A stretch of DNA of 64,000 nt, taken from Colius striatus (lineage: Eukaryota; Chordata; Aves; Coliiformes; Coliidae). The notes below the pieces were generated by a model. That model did no database searches and was not told where the DNA came from. It saw nothing but the letters and a program-made list of their open reading frames with translations. The stretch spans positions 20,800,501-20,864,500 of the forward strand of contig NC_084761.1 in the NCBI RefSeq assembly GCF_028858725.1, written 5' to 3'. This document shows positions 12,301 to 27,300 of the stretch, in pieces. Within the stretch, counting starts at the first letter, position 1; each line of letters opens with the position of its first letter. A program made the position numbers and the translations under genes.

Positions 12301-15300
12301 CCTGAGAAGCAAAGTATAAACAATCATAGGACCAGATCGTCTACTGCACAACTACACGTACATAGCCTAAAAACACCAAAATCCAAGAAACCCCACACAA
12401 ACAAAAAAACCAACTTGACTAAAACGGCTACCTTGTCCAACAGCAATAAAGCACAGTGGCTCAGTAATGTCTTTTAAAACAGTCTCAGACATGTATTTGG
12501 CATTGTCACCTCTAAATCTCAGCAAAACTATATTACATCAAAATTGCTGAAAAATACTTCTCTGTTTTGTCCCTCAGTCATCACGTGACACAGCTGCAGA
12601 GTGGAGTGTCACAAAAAGGCAAAAGGACTGATATTGTTAAGAGACATGGCATATTTCAAGGACATAATTACATGTTTGTTTGGGTTTTTTTCTGCTGCTG
12701 AGCATGGGCAGAAGGCAGCGTACAAACATGTGATGACACCATATTATAAATCCATGTAGGATTTATATGAGCTGTCCACTTTGGAGTGCCCAGCTATTTC
12801 AATTTGAACACACAAAGACAAACGCCCTAAAGACCAACTCACCTCAGGGAAATCAGAAGGATCTCACTGCCATTGAGAATGTGCTTAGTGCACTCACACA
12901 AGCGCTATGGAGTTTAGAGGCCCAGTTCAGACATCCAGCTTTGAAAAATGCAGCAGCCATGTCCTTCCTTTGTGTCCCTCCTTTTTGACAATTCTCCTCA
13001 CCCAGTTAATAACATACTATTTCTATGCAGGTTCTTAACTTATTATCATGCCTGTTACACTAGCAAGAAGTGACAACCAACTAGGATCTGCTCAGCTAAG
13101 AAATGGTTGGTCTTTGCTGAAGTAAAAACAACAGAACATTACTTTAAGTCATCATATGTTTTGGAACAAATTAAACCAATACTTTTTTTCAAATTGTTAG
13201 ACAATGAGCTGTACAGCAGGAGAGGGAAGTATGTTCTTGATCTTTACGTCAATCCTTAACTAATATCCTGATATGAACTAAGTCAGCAATCCTTCCAACA
13301 AAGATAAGTTCAGAAAAAAATTAAATCCCACTGCACACAAAAAATCATCTGCCTCAGCTAAGTCCTTCTGTTAACATCACCATCAAAAAGAACCAGTATT
13401 TTTTATCAAATATTGATATTTATCAAAAATGGAACACAGAAAACTGACATAAACCTAGGGGACCTGTCCAGTGCCCAGAGTCTTTCTTTTTTTTCCTTAT
13501 AAAGGAGTTTTAAAAACAAAACGCTAGTACCAGGCAGTGGATACAGGAAACATCACAATTCTGCTCTGATTACCCTCTCACATTTGGTTTAATTTTTCCA
13601 TAGACTGCTACAAGTTTGTCAGTTGTTCTATGAAAATTGTGACTGAGCCACCATGAGTTCCAACAGTTACCTAAGTATGCATCAACCCCTTACAACTTTT
13701 TAATATATCAACCATAAACATTTTTCCAGTGGGAATGCAAAAATCAGACTTCAGAGCCATAGAGTGCTTGCTGCTTTTGCTACAGTTGTCTAACTTGTTT
13801 CAAATGACTGTATCTAAGTTGTTTCAGATATCTCATATTCTTTTTTTAGAAACAGATGAGGATGCAATACTGATGGCAGCCCAACCACGGATGTGAGCAG
13901 ATAGCAACCTTAGGCGCTCATTTGTTTTTCAGGCTGAGACTCAGTGTCTCTTCAACTAATACAGCTTGAGCCAGAAGAGAACATGAAACAGAGAAGAAAT
14001 GGAAAAAAAAAGAAATCTGTAAATATCAGTGATTTCATGGTGACAATCAATTCCCTGAAAAAAAATTCACAGGCCACCTTTTAAGTGAAAGCAAGTCATA
14101 TTCACTCAAGCTAAAGAACACTGTATGTGCTCGACTGCCATCACTGCCAGCCTTACAAATGACTCATGGCTGTGCCTGCCAGGCCTTGGTCCCTCACATG
14201 CACACACTGATTCTTTCACAAACCTCATCTCTGAGCACAGGTGGGGGGGGCTGCAGAGTTTGGGGAATGCTCTACAAATCCTACAGACCTTATCACTCAA
14301 TTAAAGCCTTGGTAGAATGTGTCTTCTAGCCTCTAGTACATCTTTTCTACCCTGCTTCATAACTTCTTCAGTACGACATATATTTCTGTCAATGGTTATC
14401 AGTCTCTTTGGAGAGAAATAAATTGTTTCATTTGGCAACCAGACAGCTAAGTCTGGAATAATTAACCTCCACTCCCAAATAACTGCTTCTCAGTAGACTA
14501 ACAATAAAGCAAAGAAATATTTTCATGCTCTTATAAAATAACTGTGAGTCTGTTTGGCATACCAAAGCACAACACAGACAATGAGATGCGTTATTGTAGA
14601 GGCTTATCTCAAAGTTCTTTTGCATAATGGTGAACTTCTATTCCTTTTCTAGTTTCACCCCTCCCTACTTTGCAGCAGCAGGTCTGCCTGCCCACACTGA
14701 TTGTGGCATCCAGCAGCATCCATTTTTAGTTTAAGAATGTAGCACTAAAGCTTTTCTTGGTCCATTTGGCTGCTTTCACCTTACAGAGCTCCTGCCCTCT
14801 CCGCCTTGCACTCTCTGCAGCATACTTTTGCATGTCCTCAGCTCTCCACCACACTGGCTGGCATTACATATGTCATGACAAAGGAAGAGGAAGTGGAGGA
14901 GAAGACTAATTTTCTTCATTTTTATTTAAGATTTTTACATTAATTGGAAAGGATGCGGTGCCCTCCCTTAGTACTTGCTTAGAAATGCACATATTTTCCT
15001 CTTTGGAAAAGAGGAAAGCAGCTGGAGAAAAAACACAAACATTGGATCTCTGTACAAAAGCATAAGGAATAATCTAAGAAGTGAAACTTGAATGAGAGAC
15101 AGAGTACAGGATTCTTATCGCAACTACTGGAAACTGTAGCCAAGTTTATTTATAGAATACCTACTGTTTCTAGAATATCTACTGAAACATCTAAAAGAAA
15201 GGCTTTTTTGTGTAAAAGAAATAATTCTAACAATTAGTTTACCTCCCCAGGATAGAGCAGAAAAACAAAACAACCTCTAAAACAAAACCCCACTAAAAAA

Positions 15301-18300
15301 AACCCCACAAACTAACCACTTCTCCCCACTTCAATTTTTTTCTCCCTCCACAGGTAGCAAGAGAAGCTATCCTTTCCACCCACAGAAGTTACCTTCTCTT
15401 TGGCACTCAACTGATCTAATCAAGTTTTCAAATGCAAAGTCAACTCCAAAATTACATACTCTCACCAATGTGTAAAAAAAAAAAATAATCTTACTTGGGG
15501 CCAGCAGACATCACAGGGCAGCTCTCCTCTGTGCAGAAGTCCGTAATGGTCCCATAAAGCATATTGATCTGGTTGAAGAAGTCGACAGCTGTAAAGCATT
15601 TAAACCATCCATTAACACTCTTCAGTCTAACAGCAATACAAGCTTCCTGCAGCCTTAACTAGAAAGTGCACACTGCCAGAAGGTCCTGGAGTATTTTTTG
15701 TGAAAAACCTTCATTGTTACTGCTTTTTAAGCTGCATTATAAAGGAGATGCAGAATGCAACCACCAACTTTCTAGAACGGCCTCTAGCAATAACTATTCA
15801 CTTGTTCACTGCAGGGAAAATCTTCATTTGAAAGAAGGAAGTTAAAAGATAAAGCACAGTTATTTCCTGTCTGAAAGTTTGGTGTATTTTATTAGAACCC
15901 CAAATGCTAATGGCAGGTTTGGAATAAATATTTTCCATGTAGAATTTCCAACTAGAGAGAGTTACTGCTCATCAGGCAACACTGACTTCCCACAGGCCTG
16001 GTATTCCAAAAGACAGTCTTTAAAAAGAACATGTAATAGAATCCCAGACTAGTCTGGGTTGGAAGAGACCTTCAAGCTCTTCTCATTCCAACTTGCTGTC
16101 ATGGGCAGGGACACCTTTCACTAGACCAGGTTGCTCCAAGTCCCATCCACCTTGACCTCAAATACTTCCAGGGATGGGGCAGCCACTGTCTCTCTGGGCA
16201 ACTTGTCCCACTCACCACCTGCACAGGGAAGAATTTCCTCCCTATATCCTATCTAAATGTACCTTCTATTTTTATGTTATGGTAAAAGACTACACATATG
16301 GGAGGCAGGTAAAGAAGCTGCAACATAGTTATAGTGACAAGGAACTTGTGTTCCTTAGATTATCAATTTACCACCACAAATCAGTATTTATAATGAGGAA
16401 ACATTGTGGACTAAACTGTTTAAGTTTGTTCTGGAGAGATTATTGTTTAAGTTTTGTTACATTTTTGGAAAAGCAGTTCTCTTAGTCAAGACCTTTTTTA
16501 ATGATCTACAGCAGAACTACTGAAATAAAAGACCCAAAATTAGCATATCTAAATATTCCTATGGTTTTTACTGCTTTAAATGGGTCCTTGATTACTTTGA
16601 ATTCTTTGAAAGCAAAGCTCTTCTTCAGTAACTGAATAGTAGGTTCTGTTCTCAGGAACTGTGGTCACCAGAATCAGTTTATAAAATCCCCTTGATCTCC
16701 TCTCAACAAATGGCCTCCCCTTGCATCTAGTGAGGAGCACAGTATGCTACCTAGGTATCAAGAGAGAAGTTCATCTTTTCAAAATGTCTTTCAGACAGTG
16801 GATGGCATAAGTAAAAATGGAAAGGTGACCATTAAGCACTAGGAAATGAAATTTTAGGTAGGCTGGGTTAAATCCTTAAGACTAACTAAATGCATTATGT
16901 GATTCCAGAAATAACAGCTTTACTACATATTCTCATCTCCTTACCCTGCAACAGGTACTGTAAATTCTACTTCTGGTTGAACCTAAGTAATATATGCATA
17001 CAGATACTTAAGATTTGTGGTCCCAGCTTTGGTGTCCTTATTGAGACATTTTTATTCAAGGATGAAAATTGGCAATCATTTAAAACCCCAAGTCAAGTGT
17101 GGTAGAGTTCAAATCCTTCTATTTAGCTACAGTGTTTTGCAAATCTAACTGGTCCACCAGCATACCCTTAACCTGAAAAAAACATATATAACATACAAAC
17201 AGATTTAACGCCCTGCTGCCCAGTCCACGTTACGTGGCTTCTACTGCTAAGAGCGTTGACCACCTTGGACAAGAGAAGCCTTTACAGCTATCAACTTCAT
17301 TTATGAATTATGTCTGCAGAGCTAGTCCCGGGACACAAAACCAGTGCACAGTTTGTCAGGGCTCAGCACCACTTAAAACTTAGGTTACTTCTGTGCTACT
17401 TGTGTTATGTCTGCAATTCAATGTGCCAGTCACAAATTGTTTCTTTATTGAGACAGACTTCAGGAATAAGAAGGAATAAAAACACTTATCAGCACTGGCA
17501 GTCGAATCATGTCATCAAATAGTCCTGTGTTCTCCACCTTGGTGTTCAGGTAACAAATCAAGCTCCTCATCCTGAGCCAAAAGAGAAAGTTTTCCTGTGG
17601 CCAGTCTCTGCAGTAGTTTGATATGTTTGTCTTGTTGTAAATGAGTTTAAAAACCCAAGTTTTAAAAAACGATTTACCACCTATGACACTGAATAGTCTG
17701 AAGATATGGCAGCACATTACTTGGTAGCCTACCTAAGTTTGTATTCTTTGCTTAACTCCATTAGAGGGAGATACGGTTTTGCTGTAATGAAATGGATATT
17801 GACATCCTAAATGTATGCACTAGTAGATACTACATACTGTGAAAATAAGCGATGGCTGAAGGAAAGGGAGGGTTAACTACTGCAGCTCCCATTGCTGATT
17901 TTTCCAGAGAATAAACATCAAAAGATTACATGAACATCATGACAGCAAGTTACAGCTGCTCTTCAGCAGATGCAGAATACGAGCTTCAACTGTGACATAC
18001 AACTCCCCAGGTATCAAAAAAGTGAAGCAAATAAGAACTGCTATGGCATGCACACAGCACAGCCCATCTCCACCAACAAAATCTAGTTTGTTTCTTTTCC
18101 CAGCCGCACAGCAAAAGAAGAAAAACAGTTAAACAACACTGAGTAGGATTGATAAACATTCCAGAGCACCGGGAGGACTCTAAAGCTTGTTTCAGTGGGA
18201 GGAGGAGGCAGTTAATACTGAAGGCAAAAAGGACTGGTTATATACAGCCCTTGCTTCTTAAGTGTACACAAGAACTGTTAATTAAGTTTCCATTCCCTCC

Positions 18301-21300
18301 TCCCAATAGAAACCACAGCCCAATGTTTGCTTCAAGGCAAGCATGTTCAAAAAACCCACACAGACTTCAATGAGATGACTGATTATTGTGAAGCCCACAC
18401 TTGCAAGTCTCAAAAGGCCATGAGACACACAAGGTCAGCAGCGTTTGACAAGAAAAATGCAAGAAACTCCTTTCCAACATGTGTAAAGCTGTACACTTGT
18501 CTCTGTATATTTTCACTTCCTCTTTTTACTCACTGTTCTTAAATTTCAAGGTCTTATTTTCTACTAGTGCTTATCTACTCAAAGAAGTGCACACTGTCTG
18601 ATGTTCCATTACAAAGATATAGACAACATGTGCTTCTGAAATTATTTTTTAGTATTTAAAAAAAAAACGAGATTTCAACTGAAACTCAAACTGATTATAT
18701 GCTTCTCAGCTCTTTTTATTCTCAAAAATATTTGAAACGTATGAGTGTACATCAATTCATTACCAGAAGACATCACAAAAGCTAAGAATTGAGCAAGAAG
18801 AACAGAACACATTTACTCTTATGCTGTCACTATTGTGAAATGCAAACCCAATGACATTGTCACACATTTCATTTCCTTATTACATATCTCAATCAACATA
18901 AGAGGCTCACAGCTACCATTAACTGGTACTAGGTATGTTAGAGGGACGCTGTAAATTAAGGGAGCAAATGATCAGCGAATTCTTTCTAAATGAAAAAAAA
19001 AAAAAATCATGAAAAGCCCATTTGGCTGCAGGAAGCATGAAAGAGGACCATTTCACTACAGAAGGCAGCCACTACCCAAAGGCAGCTTCCACTCTTTTGT
19101 CACATGCATCACTGCCTTTTGCCACCCAGCTAATTTAGCAGTTAAGTCATTTGGGCAAGGAAAAACCATTACCACACAGGAAAGAAGAGACATGGAGTGA
19201 AGGAACCACCAAAAGGGAAGTGTGCCAGCAATATATGAAGCATCTTTAGTAATGCTTACTCATAAAAATGGGCTGGCTTTTTTTCTAAGCAGTTTTGCAA
19301 TACAGTGAGAACAAACTTACAAAGAATGGCATCAGCAATTTCAACATTCCCTGGAACCAGTGGCAAGTCACATACCAGAAGATTGTGTGGCTAATTAAGA
19401 CTCAGAAGGCTGGAGTCAGTATGACAGTTTCACTTCCCAAACACCTCAAAGAGCAGGAGGAAATAGAACCACAGAAACAAATAGAAGACTTTTATTTTGT
19501 GCATAATTTACACTGCACTGCAGTGCACAATCAATACCATACAATCACAGAAGCATGCCAAACCAAAGACACAAAAGACAAGGAAATACAGAACTTGGAG
19601 CAGTCAGAACTTTGCACAGACTACAGAGCACGACAGGACTTGTGTTAATCCATTCTTTAAGAGCTGAAGTCAGGCAGCAAATTCATGCATCAGAGGGGAG
19701 AAGGAAACATGGCCAAGCAATCAAAAAACGCTAATTTGGGCATCATTGTTTTGGCCTGACCTAGTATGAAAGGACAGAGTCAGGACAAAGAGCTATAGCG
19801 GAAGTTCAAATACTGACATCAGAAACTTACCAGAGCAAAGGCTCACAACTTGGTAGAAACAAAAAGAAGGAATTAACTTTAGGAAAATAGCAAAGACTGC
19901 TCTGTGAGTTTGTTACAGGCAAAAGGTAAGACAGGCCACACACGTAACTGTAGTGTTTCCCATCTTTTAGACTTGGCCTTCACACGTAATTAAATTAAGG
20001 TTTTAATCCTTAGCATGTAGAGGCTTGACTATACTATTGAGTAACAACCCTCACTGAAAGAGAGAGAGATTAAACATAATAAGATGGCACTGACAGGCTA
20101 CTTGCTAAAAGCAGCAAAGACATTTCTGCTTCAGCACTGGTTTGTGATCAAGTGCTCAGACTTCAACCACTAAGAACTGGAATTATTCTGTCAACAGAAC
20201 ATATTTTTGGCACAAGTATATTAAGGAGCTTTTGTCTCAGTGAGATGCTCTGCATTTGTCAGCCCTAAATGAGATGACATTCACCTCTCCTAACTGCAGC
20301 AGAGTGGTGCACAAAGAACAGAAGAATCTGCCCCACTAGAAAAGGGTCATGGTTGTCCCCCCACAAAAGTCAGCCCATAATTGATACACTCTTTCTGAAA
20401 ACATGTTAGCCAACTTACTGTTAACTGCAACCCATTCATTTAAATCTTCACCCTCTGGAAGCATAACAGCCATCCGGAGATTACCACTTCCAAGAGTGGC
20501 TTCGGCATGTTTTAGCAGCTCGTACTGGTGAGATCCCTCTGGAATATTCTTCTTTGGTTTGAAGGTTTTGGAAGAGCGACTACCGCTGCAAAAGGGAGAG
20601 AAAAGATTTAGAGAACTTGTGGAACAGGAAGGGAAAAAAGAAAGGAGTGGGTAAGTCATACAAGCACAGAATTAATATTAAATACTTTCCCCACTCACAT
20701 ATTTTTCAATATAAAAATATTTAACAAAAAATAAGACACAAAAGCAACAGGTGCTTTGGCCTGTTGTTTTGAACAATAAATGATTCTCCATTACCCTCCC
20801 TTCACAATTGTAAAGCCAGATGAACAACTGAGACTGCTCAGACATCCTTCCCTCTCTCAGCAAATTGGATCATGGGCAAGATACCAACAACATATCCTTC
20901 CCCAGAATTTGGACAGTCATGTATCAAGGACAGTCCAGCCAAACAAAAACCTTTATGACTCTGAACAGTCAGGAAGCTTGTCATGGTAATTAAAGATACT
21001 ATATATGTAACAGAAAAGCAGATGCTCTTTTTCTAACATCCACCTTCATGAGACATTAAATGATATCACACCTGTGCGGGTGTAGTAAGAAGGCAGAGAC
21101 AGTCTGTTCAGACCCCTGCCTTTTCTAATCAGGTATGACATGTTAAGTAGTTACTATTAATTCCTCAAAAACAAGCTGCTGTTATTTAATGACAGTATAC
21201 TTTCTGCAGGCCTAGCTGATTCAAAATATTATCTTAGCTAACAACATAAAATAACTCCTACACTATCTGATATTGTTTAGGAACTTAGTTTTTAAGATAC

Positions 21301-24300
21301 AGTTGCTTAAAAATAGGTCAACACTTAAGCCGAAGACTGATACAATTTCACATTTTCCACAAACTTTCCACCTCATTTTACCCTGGCTTCACAGCATACA
21401 GACCCTTCAGTCTACCAGTTAGGCAATATGGATGAGAATTCTGACAACTTTCATATAAGCATTTTCTTACTTATTATTTTGTTGGGAAAACATGGACTGA
21501 CTTATAAATGTATAGGCTTTTTTTCTATTCCAAATGATGGCTGTGAGCCTGAATGGCACATTAACCCCTAACGTGTCAGAGACATGATGCATAAAATCAA
21601 ATATTTGCAGAAAACTGTCAAATAAGCCGGTATTTGTGAATAGTTTAATGTATGAGATGAGAAAAAATTTGTCAGAAAACGAAAACTTTGAATTCCAATA
21701 CAAGAAAGTATAAAGATGTGAAACCCAGAGAGACGGTTTTTAATTAAAAATATTATCTAGTTCTCATTTCTTCATATAAAATACACTGCCAAATTTTCAC
21801 CATCTCTCTATAGGATCAAACAGAAACTTCTGTCAGTGAGGCATAAGGGTTCTCTCCAGCTCACTAAATATTTAAACTGCATGTTTAAACAGGCAAGGGT
21901 TATATAGCTTATCTCTGAGGCAATGCAAGAGTAGCTACACTGTCACACAGAGACACTCTAAGAAACACCACATCACACTTGAGTCAACGACAGAAAATTA
22001 ACACAAAAGGTCACTCATTTCAAATGATCCCAGACACCAACAGAGGCACAATGTGCACCAAAGAATAAAAATTGTTCTTTCCAAAACATATAAGGACAGG
22101 TGACAGAGAATGATTTCCCAAACATGTGCCAAAACTGAGTTCATAGAGTCTCAGTTTAGACCTGAGCGAGAGCAATGGCAGAGGAAAACATGAAAGTGGA
22201 GATAAATAATGAGTTATCTAAAATATTTTGAGTAGGTAACATCATATTTGCAAGGTGTACCTTTGGGCATTAAACAATACTGGGTATTGAATTTGGATGA
22301 TTAGAGATTTACACAGTCCCAGTCCTACTCTGACTCTCCCTTTCTACAAAGGAGCACCAGCATTCTCCCCCTCCTGTAGGCCTCTGCATTAATCCTGTTT
22401 CCAGCCCTCACAAAGAAGCAGCAGGCTGGACTAACAGGGATCGTGGGATGGTATAGTTGAAGAGGGCACGTATGTTCACACAGACACCAGCACAATACTA
22501 ATGCAGCTGGCTACTAAATGCAATGAAGAGCTAAAAGTATGCAAAGGAAACTTATTGCTCTGTTACAGGACACTTCTAACATGCACCCCAAGATTTGTAT
22601 TTCACCCTAAGCAAGTATACCAGATTCAAATCTTAAAATAATTGCCTCCCAGTGGGAACAAGCAGCTTTTGTGGCTCAGGGAGTTGCCTTCACCTCCCAG
22701 CCCTGCAGTCACCTGCATTTGTTGCCAGGCCAGGTTCAAACCAACTCTGGATTAAAAAAAAAAGCAACTGGAAAAAACTCACCAAACAAAACCCTACATC
22801 TTTCAACTTTTTATTTAGGAGACTCAAGTTTTTCTCTTCAGGAGCATATCCACTTTACAGCCATCATAGCAACACAGCTTAAAACATCTGGCAGTCACTT
22901 GGGTGTATGGCTACATGGACGTGGCTGATGCAAGGTAATAGTCATAACAACTGAAGAACAAGAGAGACTAGTATTGCTATCTTTCCACATGGGCCGGTCT
23001 AAGGAGAAGAAAAAGGGCACATGGTACACAAGCACCACACCTGCTCACAAGATTTTGTTCGTACTCCATCATTACTAGACGATGAAGAAAATCAATACTT
23101 TCAGGAAAAGCAAACTGAAGGACCACACAGACTCCCACCACTCAGGCCATTCGTTCATCATAAATAAAGAAAATGAGAGATTCCTCGCCCTTCTACTTAT
23201 ACCTCAGTTCCTAAAATATAAGTCTTCCTTTCACTATGTTTCAAACCTAACGTATATCAGCTTCTCTTTGCAATGCTATCATTTTCATATAATAAAACCT
23301 TCACTGCTGTAACTGGTCTGGTGCAAGTGCCCGAGGCAAAAATCTACTATTTTACTGCTGGGTGCATGGAGCTCCCCAAGTGTGATCAGAAAAGTTCTGT
23401 AGAGACACTTACCAAGAGGATTCACATCACAAAGGGCAGCACCTCACAGATTCACCAGAAAAATCTTGGTTCAGGGGGAGCTGGCATAGTAACTGGAGAA
23501 ACGTTATGAAATGTCTAAACCAAGAAACTGTTTGGATTTAAGCAAAAAGAGTAGGGCAACAGAAGGGACAAGGTTTCAAGAACACAGCACACGGAAAGCA
23601 CAGTACAAGCATTCCCTAAATAAAATTGTTCATTTTGAGAAAACTCTGGGTAGATATTCACACTGTATCCACTTCAGAGCATGACCTTGCAAAACAACAA
23701 ACTCATTGCAGATCTGTTAAATACCCAGCAGAGATTTTCTCTGGTCAAGGAAGCAGAGAATGCACAATATATGGGGAAGTCATTACATAACATTTAAACC
23801 CCGCTAGTCCCTTCCCAGAACTAGGGTTTTTTTCCCTCATAATCTGGCAAAATATACTATGATTTGGTCTCATCAACTACTCTAAATAAGCCATTCCATA
23901 TTTGCCTCACTCTCTGATCACTACTTCTCCAATGCAGCACAGCTATCCTAAGACAGCAGGAAATGGTCTCATACGAAAGGCAGGCAAGCATCCAAAAGGA
24001 AAAGTCATTAGGATAAATGCAGGCTGATAGTCACCACGTGCTATGGAAATATCTCCAACTTGGCAATAAATTATCAGAATTCCATGCATTTATGCAGTTC
24101 ACCATATGGGAAGACAGTTAACTGCATGTACAGTCATACACTCCTTGATACAAACAAAAGTTCAGGGACTTGACAACCTCATAGAGTTTCTCTAAGCCAA
24201 AGTCCTTTTAGGACACATTTGCACTTAGAAAGTCTGGTTGTAAACGTTCCTGTAAACATTATTTCAAGTATTTTATTTGTTCAGAAGCTCTCCTATTACT

Positions 24301-27300
24301 TAACCAAAAACCATCCTCATTTCTGTATTCCTTAGCACCGTCAGTTAATTACCCCTTCAAATGGTTCTCTTACTAAGTAATCCTGCTTCCTCCCTAAGCC
24401 CTGACCACAGCAGCATCTTATTCCTGATATCCTACATTATGATTCCCAACACTGATCTGAATGAATCCTAAAGAAAAAAAAACCAACCTTTTTTTTCCCC
24501 CTATTATGTCAATCTATTGCATGTGAGAGATTTAGAAAGTCTTCTTGTTCCAGGTCTATTTTCTCAACTCCTTGAGCATTCAGTGAAAAAAGTAACTTTA
24601 AAGAGTTCTGTCTCATGGACACCAACAATAGATGTCTTGATTAAATATGATATTCTATTTTCGTCTACATCCCACAATAGAATTAGCTCTGTGAACCATT
24701 TCTCCTGAGATTTTGAATTGCTCCAAGGTAGTAGGCGGCACCTGCCTTTCCCTGTTAAAAGTCTCCAAACTTTAGAAACTACTTCCGTTTCAAACTATCA
24801 CACTGACGCAGAAGTAAAACAGGACAGGTAAATCCTCAGAAATGCCACACTGCAGATATCATTTTCCTTGGACATATAAAGTTCATGAAATGGGGAACAA
24901 GTCATCCCAACTATATGTCACAGCCAATTTCTAGTCTTCCAAGAAAAAAATAACTTCTCAAAAGGCAATTCTAAGGAGGTTTCTTTCCCTTCACTCTCAC
25001 ATCTAACATTTCTGGCAAATTATACCCTTCTATTTTTGTAGGTAAGTACAGCTACAGCAGCACCAGATGCAGTTCGACATAACACTAAATCAGGGAACAC
25101 ATTTAAAGCCATTGACTCAGTGAGAGGGGACACGTCTGGAAGCCTGGCTAGGAAACCACACCTCCGAGCCACAGGCAGCGCTTCCCACCCTCAGAAGCCC
25201 ACACACCGCTTGGCCTCACAAAGACGTCACAACTTGCTTGTAAGCAAGAACACAACATTTTCTCCAAAGTTGTAATTTTATCTAGTTATCTGCTGACAGA
25301 GAGAGTTTTAATGATGGAGATTCTGCAGGCTAATCTGTCTTGGGTTAGCAAGATGATGTTTCTAGAAGAAAAGAAAAATTTTCAGGCACCCTGCTTACAG
25401 CACACTTACCAAGCTGCCTCAACAGCCCACTGCAGCTTCCAGCACCACACTGGCAGATCAATCAAAGCAGCTAAATACCCAGCCTAAGCTCTTGATACAC
25501 TTCTTGTTAACTGCAGGAAAAGAGCCACTCAAACCTTCGCCCTCCTAAGAGAAGCACTTTGGTTGGCCTGGCTTAGACCTCCCTGCAACCAACTATTTGT
25601 GCACTGGAGTTTTCAACAGAGCTTTTTAATTAATTCTATCAAGTCTGCTGCATATCCAGTGAAATTCAAATTAAGCCACAGAAGTTTAGCCTCCTTATGT
25701 CTAAAGACTTCACTGCTTGATCTTACCACTTACCACAGGACTAACCTCAAGTTCTTGACTGCTGCTGTGCCTAACACAGCGCAAACTGAAAAGCAAAAAA
25801 TCTTGCCCTGAATCTAGCACGCTTCACAATCAAACACATGGATGAAGACTGAAGTCCAAACCCTGCCTCTACCCAGGCTGCCAACCTATGCAGTTTGCAA
25901 CAGCACAGCCTAATCCACTGAAATACTAACAGTACTCCAATCTTCCTCAAATTCCTCTTCAGTGAACAAAACTAGACCAAGCTATCCCATAATTCACTAA
26001 CCATTCATTACAGAATCTTATACTAACACAGTGAAGCATGTGATTACTGTGCAACTGGCAATATGGAAGAAGGGAAGGGGAGACATCACCCTGGAGAAGA
26101 CCTGAGAATCTGAAAACCCTTTTTTCTCCTTGCACATCATTTGCACATCTAACATGTGCAAACTGACATGTTTTACAAGACATTAGGATTTTATTTTACA
26201 TTCAGCTTCCAGGAAAGCACAGAGAGCACTGTTTCAGGCTACCTGTAGGCTCAAATGCTGCCAATATCATAAATCATTTCATCAAGTCTGGCTGGGGAGG
26301 TTGAACTAGATGATCTGTCAAAGTCCCTTCCAGCCCTTGAGATTCTGTGAGGCTTCATCAGTGGACTGTTTTATCAAACACTGGAAAGGACAGAAACTTT
26401 CCTTGAATAAAAATAAGTAGAAAATGCTGAAGTGGCACCATTTTCAGGATACACCTGCCACCTATATCCTTCTAATTAGTATATAACGCTGAGGCCATGG
26501 GATACAATATTTCTGTTTCTTGGGGGAATATGCAAATAACTAACCTTTGCAAGCATAACTGTACCACTCTGTGTCTCCCAAAAGTGTTCATCACCACAGT
26601 CCAACTGACATAAGCCCTTCAAAGTGCTAAAGAAATTCTGAAAAATCTGAACTCAAGACAGTACACAGAACACGTACCTGGTGCATGGAAACTTCTATTT
26701 CAGCTCCTGCTTTTTCATCTTCAAAGGCTGCTGCATGCAATAATTAATCCTCACAAAGTATCTTTGAAGTAGGCAACACTAGTATCTTGTCAGACACAGG
26801 GAAACTGAGGCAATGAGTCATTGCCAAAACAAGTCCCCAAGTTTTACTTCTGTATCTCCTTGCCTCCTTTCTCCTACTGCATCTCTTAAACACTGATACA
26901 CAGAAACACTAAGGCAAGAGCCAAATTCCAGGAAAGCAAACATTTCAAGCCTTCAAACAATAATATGGGGCTTTGAATAACATCCTGCTAAGAACAGAAA
27001 CAGAGCATGTTCATGTAGTTTCTAACAGCCAATATGTCAACACAGCAATTAAAATATAAGCTCAAGCTACTTTTTGGAAATCAAATCAATAGTTGCAGCA
27101 TTCAAACACATTTTCCCCATGACAATCTCAGCATCAGGACAGCAGACAAAAATCAAGTTGTACACGTTCAAAATCTGCAATGAAAGACATAACTTTGGCA
27201 TTTCTGTTTATAAAACTGAGTAGTCACAACATTGCTGTTGTGAAAGATGATGTGCAAGCCAGGCATTACTTTCTTTAGCTCTTACAACAGCAAAAAGTCA

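Noticed and set aside
19295-19648. 117-codon open frame in MOB1B intron 2
   Set aside because: No recognisable family, no flanking splice sites or poly(A) tail, and composition like the surrounding intron.
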